A stretch of DNA of 8,070 bases. Origin: JBECKS01 sp040235395. GTDB lineage: Bacteria; Pseudomonadota; Gammaproteobacteria; Pseudomonadales; JBECKS01. Numbering within the stretch: position 1 is the stretch's first letter; each line of letters starts with the position of its first letter. A program made the translations under genes and the position numbers. Location of the stretch: positions 1 to 8,070 of the forward strand of contig JBECKS010000005.1 in NCBI GenBank assembly GCA_040235395.1, given 5' to 3'. Shown here in pieces: positions 5,522 to 8,070 of the stretch. The notes below the pieces were generated by a model that worked only from the letters and a program-made list of their open reading frames with translations, ran no database searches and was not told the origin of the DNA.

Positions 5522-5549
5522 TTGTCATTTCGAGTGAGAGAAATGACAA
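5522..5549. repeat. Short GTCATTTC hairpin downstream of the acyl-CoA synthetase gene
   Basis: A perfect 10-bp inverted repeat, TTGTCATTTC with GAAATGACAA and an 8-base loop, lies just past the synthetase stop codon. It resembles the outer ends of the dRS3-like clusters (GTCATTTCG). On the synthetase strand the T-run precedes the stem rather than following it. It is therefore not a standard terminator, but could protect the 3' end of the message. Confidence 0.5.
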
Positions 5550-5553
5550 AAAA

Positions 5554-7107
5554 TCACTTCCAATACCTATCCTTAATCAACCTCTTCTTCAATTTACCGG
5601 TATCTTCCCTCGGCAATTCCTTTTCAAAATCAATGGACTTTGGGCATTTGATTTTTGAAATCCTGCTTTGGCAATAAGCAATTAATTCTTTTTCCAACGC
5701 CTCACCTGCTTCAGAAAAATCTACAGGTTGCACAACCGCTTTTACTTCTTCACCCAAGTCAGGGTTTGGTACGCCAAATACAGCTACATCCACCACCTTC
5801 TCATGCAGAATTAAACAATCTTCCGTTTCCTGCGGATAGACATTCACACCACCACTGATAATCATGTATGACTTTCTATCTGTAAGATAAAGAAAACCTT
5901 CTTCATCAAGGTAACCAATGTCACCAATAGTGGTCCAGTCATCATTCATGGTAATCGACTGAGTTTTACCTTCATCACCGTGATACTGAAACACTTCGCC
6001 CTTTGAACAATAAATTGTTCCAATCTCTCGCGGCCCCAACTCCTTTCCCGTTTCCTCATCTACAATGTGAACCTGTGCATCAACACAACGACCGACCGAA
6101 CCTTTATGCGCCATCCATTCATCGGAACCAATCATGAAAATACCATTTCGTTCTGAGCCTGAATAAAACTCCCAAAGCACAGGACCAAACCAACGAATCA
6201 TTTCTTCTTTCACCTCAATTGGACAAGGTGCCGCGCCATGTATCATCATTCGCATGCTATCAACTTTATATTTCTTCTTGGTTTCTTCAGCTAATTTGCT
6301 TAGGCGTACAAACATCGTTGGTACCCATTGGCTATACCCCACCTGATATTTATCAATCAAGACCAAAGCTTTTTCAGCATCAAATTTTTCCATAATCACA
6401 ACGGTGCATCCCATGCGCGTTGAACCCATCGCCATACCTAAAGGCAAGGAGTGATAAAGCGGTGATGTGGTCATGGCTGTTGTTTTATCATCAATGCCCA
6501 GCATCTGAACTAGCATGACAGAATTCTTGATTTCAGGTGGTTCACCTAATTCCAGAACATCTGACAAGGGAAACTTAATGCCTTTCGGATGACCCGTTGT
6601 TCCTGAAGAATAAAGCATCTCCCTACCCTCTGATTGATCTTCAATAGGACTGACAGGAAAATCCTTTATCGCTTCATCCCAGGAAGAAAAATCAGCATCA
6701 CTGAACACATCATCTTGTCGGTCACCTGTTACAAAACATTTCTTTATTTTCTTGCACTCGGGCAGCGAAAGTTTTGCAGCTTCAATCTGATTTTTAGAAC
6801 TAATGAAAACCTGCGCATCACAGTTATCAACAATGTAAGTAATCTCCTCAGGTTTTAAATAGTAGGAAACAGGCGTGTAATACAAACCCGCTTTTTGTGC
6901 GGCCCAGCAGATTTCAAAAAAACAGGGGTGGTTTTCCATAATAAAGGCAATATGGTCACCTCGCTTTAAACCAAGAGAACGGAATAAATGAGCGCCCTGA
7001 TTAGAGCGTTCATCTAGCTCCCTGAAACTGATGGAATAGCCATCAGCAGCCATAATGATGGCCGGCTTATCGGGTGTTTGCTGTGCGCGAAAAGACAGAT
7101 GTAACAT
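5554..7107 (-). CDS. AMP-forming acyl-CoA synthetase (FadD-like, ANL superfamily)
   Basis: This 517-residue enzyme joins a carboxylic acid to coenzyme A through an acyl-adenylate, using ATP. All core ANL motifs are intact. They are the phosphate-binding loop YSSGTTGHPKGIKF (166-179), the A5-type motif EFYSGSERNG (313-322), the adenylate-binding GDIGYLDEEGFLYLTDRKSYM (395-415, with D396 and R411), the hinge region, and the C-terminal PREDTGKLKKR with catalytic K505. The length is normal for the family. There is no signal peptide or membrane segment. The substrate cannot be read from sequence. Fatty acids are possible, and so is a steroid side chain or ring remnant, given the KshA/HsaC-like genes nearby, which lie more than 1.6 kb away on the other strand. 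AAAGGAG at 7119-7113 ends 5 bp before the ATG and fixes the start. The gene is divergent from the DUF3524 gene. Confidence 0.93.
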   Translation of the reverse strand: MLHLSFRAQQTPDKPAIIMAADGYSISFRELDERSNQGAHLFRSLGLKRGDHIAFIMENHPCFFEICWAAQKAGLYYTPVSYYLKPEEITYIVDNCDAQVFISSKNQIEAAKLSLPECKKIKKCFVTGDRQDDVFSDADFSSWDEAIKDFPVSPIEDQSEGREMLYSSGTTGHPKGIKFPLSDVLELGEPPEIKNSVMLVQMLGIDDKTTAMTTSPLYHSLPLGMAMGSTRMGCTVVIMEKFDAEKALVLIDKYQVGYSQWVPTMFVRLSKLAEETKKKYKVDSMRMMIHGAAPCPIEVKEEMIRWFGPVLWEFYSGSERNGIFMIGSDEWMAHKGSVGRCVDAQVHIVDEETGKELGPREIGTIYCSKGEVFQYHGDEGKTQSITMNDDWTTIGDIGYLDEEGFLYLTDRKSYMIISGGVNVYPQETEDCLILHEKVVDVAVFGVPNPDLGEEVKAVVQPVDFSEAGEALEKELIAYCQSRISKIKCPKSIDFEKELPREDTGKLKKRLIKDRYWK

Positions 7108-7282
7108 GAACGCTCCTTTTTATTCCTTTTCTTATTTTTTCTCGCTTGGCCTAATTAGCTTGCTTGCCTGACTTATCATTCCAAGGTTCACGAGACCTGA
7201 TTTTTAAAGCATGATACCAGTGTGATACACAAAATGAAGATACCGTATTCGGATGATATTCACGCTGGAATTGACCTAAGCA

Positions 7283-8070
7283 ATGCCTGAAAAACAAAAG
7301 AAAATATTACTTTTATCTCCCTACGATACCCTTAGCCATCAATACTGGTGGAAGGGGCTGGAGCTTCACCTTAGCGAATATCACTGGACCATACTGACTT
7401 TGGAACCCCGCTATTATTCCTGGCGAATCAGAGGCAACAGCCTCAGCTGGGCTTTTGAAAAAAAAGAGGAACTGGAAAAAGATTATGACTTGCTGATTGC
7501 CTGTTCGCTTACTGATCTTTCCAGCTTGCGAGGCTTTATTCCCAAGCTTGCAAGTGTTCCCACCATTGTTTACTGCCACGAAAACCAGTTTTTTTATCCT
7601 GACAGTCCATCTCAAACAAATCAGGCCCATCGTCTTGAGCAACAGATGATCCAGATTTATAACTTTATCTGTGCTGACCTGATTCTTTTTAATTCTGCTT
7701 TCAATCAGCAGAGCTGCTTTGAAGGCATAGACAATCTCATCAGGAAGCTCCCTGATCATGTGCCTGCTAACCTCACTCAAACGCTTAAAAGCAAATCAAG
7801 AGTACTCCCTATCCCTTTAAATACAGTAAATCTTAATCCTGAAACATCCAAATCCAGTATTTTTTCCATCGTCTGGAATCATCGTTGGGAATATGACAAG
7901 GGGCTCACACAGCTTTCTGCGTTAATAGACAACATTATTGAAAACAAACTGCCTTGTAGGATTCATTTGCTAGGACAACAGTTCAGGAATACGCCTGAAG
8001 AAATGCTTAACATAACTGAAAAAATTAAATCGTCAGGTCTTGCCGGTCACATTGGATTTGTTGAAAACAA
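7283..8070 (+). CDS. DUF3524 glycosyltransferase, GTDC1/QTMAN-like (tRNA-queuosine mannosyltransferase family), partial at the 3' end
   Basis: The first 262 codons are present and the frame is open at the right edge. The N-terminal DUF3524 domain (about 6-180) carries YCHENQFFYP (97-106), a conserved FNSAFN (136-141) and LPDHVP (156-161). The next domain begins with IVWNHRWEYDKG (196-207), the start of a GT4-type fold. From memory these match human GTDC1, which has FHENQ, PDHRP and IVWPHRWEHDK at equivalent places. GTDC1 (QTMAN) adds mannose to queuosine in tRNA-Asp. Whether the bacterial relatives do the same is inference, so treat the substrate as open. The ATG follows an in-frame TAA (7277-7279) by one codon, so the protein cannot extend upstream. 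There is only a poor ribosome-binding site. The gene is divergent from the acyl-CoA synthetase across 175 bp. Confidence 0.85.
   Translation, partial: MPEKQKKILLLSPYDTLSHQYWWKGLELHLSEYHWTILTLEPRYYSWRIRGNSLSWAFEKKEELEKDYDLLIACSLTDLSSLRGFIPKLASVPTIVYCHENQFFYPDSPSQTNQAHRLEQQMIQIYNFICADLILFNSAFNQQSCFEGIDNLIRKLPDHVPANLTQTLKSKSRVLPIPLNTVNLNPETSKSSIFSIVWNHRWEYDKGLTQLSALIDNIIENKLPCRIHLLGQQFRNTPEEMLNITEKIKSSGLAGHIGFVEN

Noticed and set aside
5522..5549. Hairpin as a terminator for the acyl-CoA synthetase gene
   Set aside because: On the synthetase strand the T-run precedes the stem and no T-run follows it, so it is listed as a repeat hairpin instead.
7313..7780. 155-residue - strand frame
   Set aside because: It lies opposite the DUF3524 glycosyltransferase gene, whose motifs are clear. 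It is a shadow frame.

Overview
The window looks like a chromosomal stretch from a moderately AT-rich proteobacterium, most likely a (marine) gammaproteobacterium. This rests on three things: the gene families present, the scattered GTCATTCC/GGAATGAC intergenic repeats, and a consensus FNR/Anr box. The organism assignment is inference; no rRNA or marker gene is present.

Layout, left to right. (1) Positions 1-524 carry no gene. They hold one copy of a ~170-bp multi-hairpin repeat (copy A) and a cluster of dRS3-like ATTCC inverted repeats. (2) Positions 525-3881 form a small catabolic module on the + strand: a LuxR-type regulator with a PAS-like middle domain, a KshA-like Rieske oxygenase, and an HsaC/TesB-like extradiol dioxygenase. 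KshA and HsaC/TesB act in the ring-degrading part of aerobic steroid (cholesterol, testosterone, bile acid) breakdown. Steroid-type ring degradation is therefore the best reading, although the KshB reductase and the HsaAB hydroxylase are not here. (3) A bidirectional terminator separates this module from a convergent group II truncated haemoglobin gene (- strand). (4) The haemoglobin gene and a small acidic helical protein of unknown function (4552-4842, +) diverge from a perfect 20-bp palindrome containing an exact FNR/Anr box. On each side a plausible -10 element lies 31-32 bp from its centre, so one site could drive both genes under low oxygen. (5) Positions 4843-5553 are again gene-free and repeat-rich: dRS3-like hairpins, an inverted element (C) sharing one end module with copy A, and a second full copy (B) of the 170-bp repeat in the same orientation as copy A. 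(6) A complete AMP-forming acyl-CoA synthetase lies on the - strand (5554-7107). (7) Divergent from it, running off the right edge, is the N-terminal part of a DUF3524 glycosyltransferase. It resembles animal GTDC1/QTMAN, the tRNA-queuosine mannosyltransferase.

How the parts fit: the regulator probably controls the Rieske/dioxygenase pair, and the acyl-CoA synthetase may activate a steroid- or fatty-acid-derived carboxylate. The haemoglobin is a separate oxygen-responsive unit. Copies A and B flank the catabolic module plus the haemoglobin locus as direct repeats, so this 5-kb block could be lost or rearranged by recombination. I see no tRNA, rRNA, CRISPR array, transposase or phage gene.
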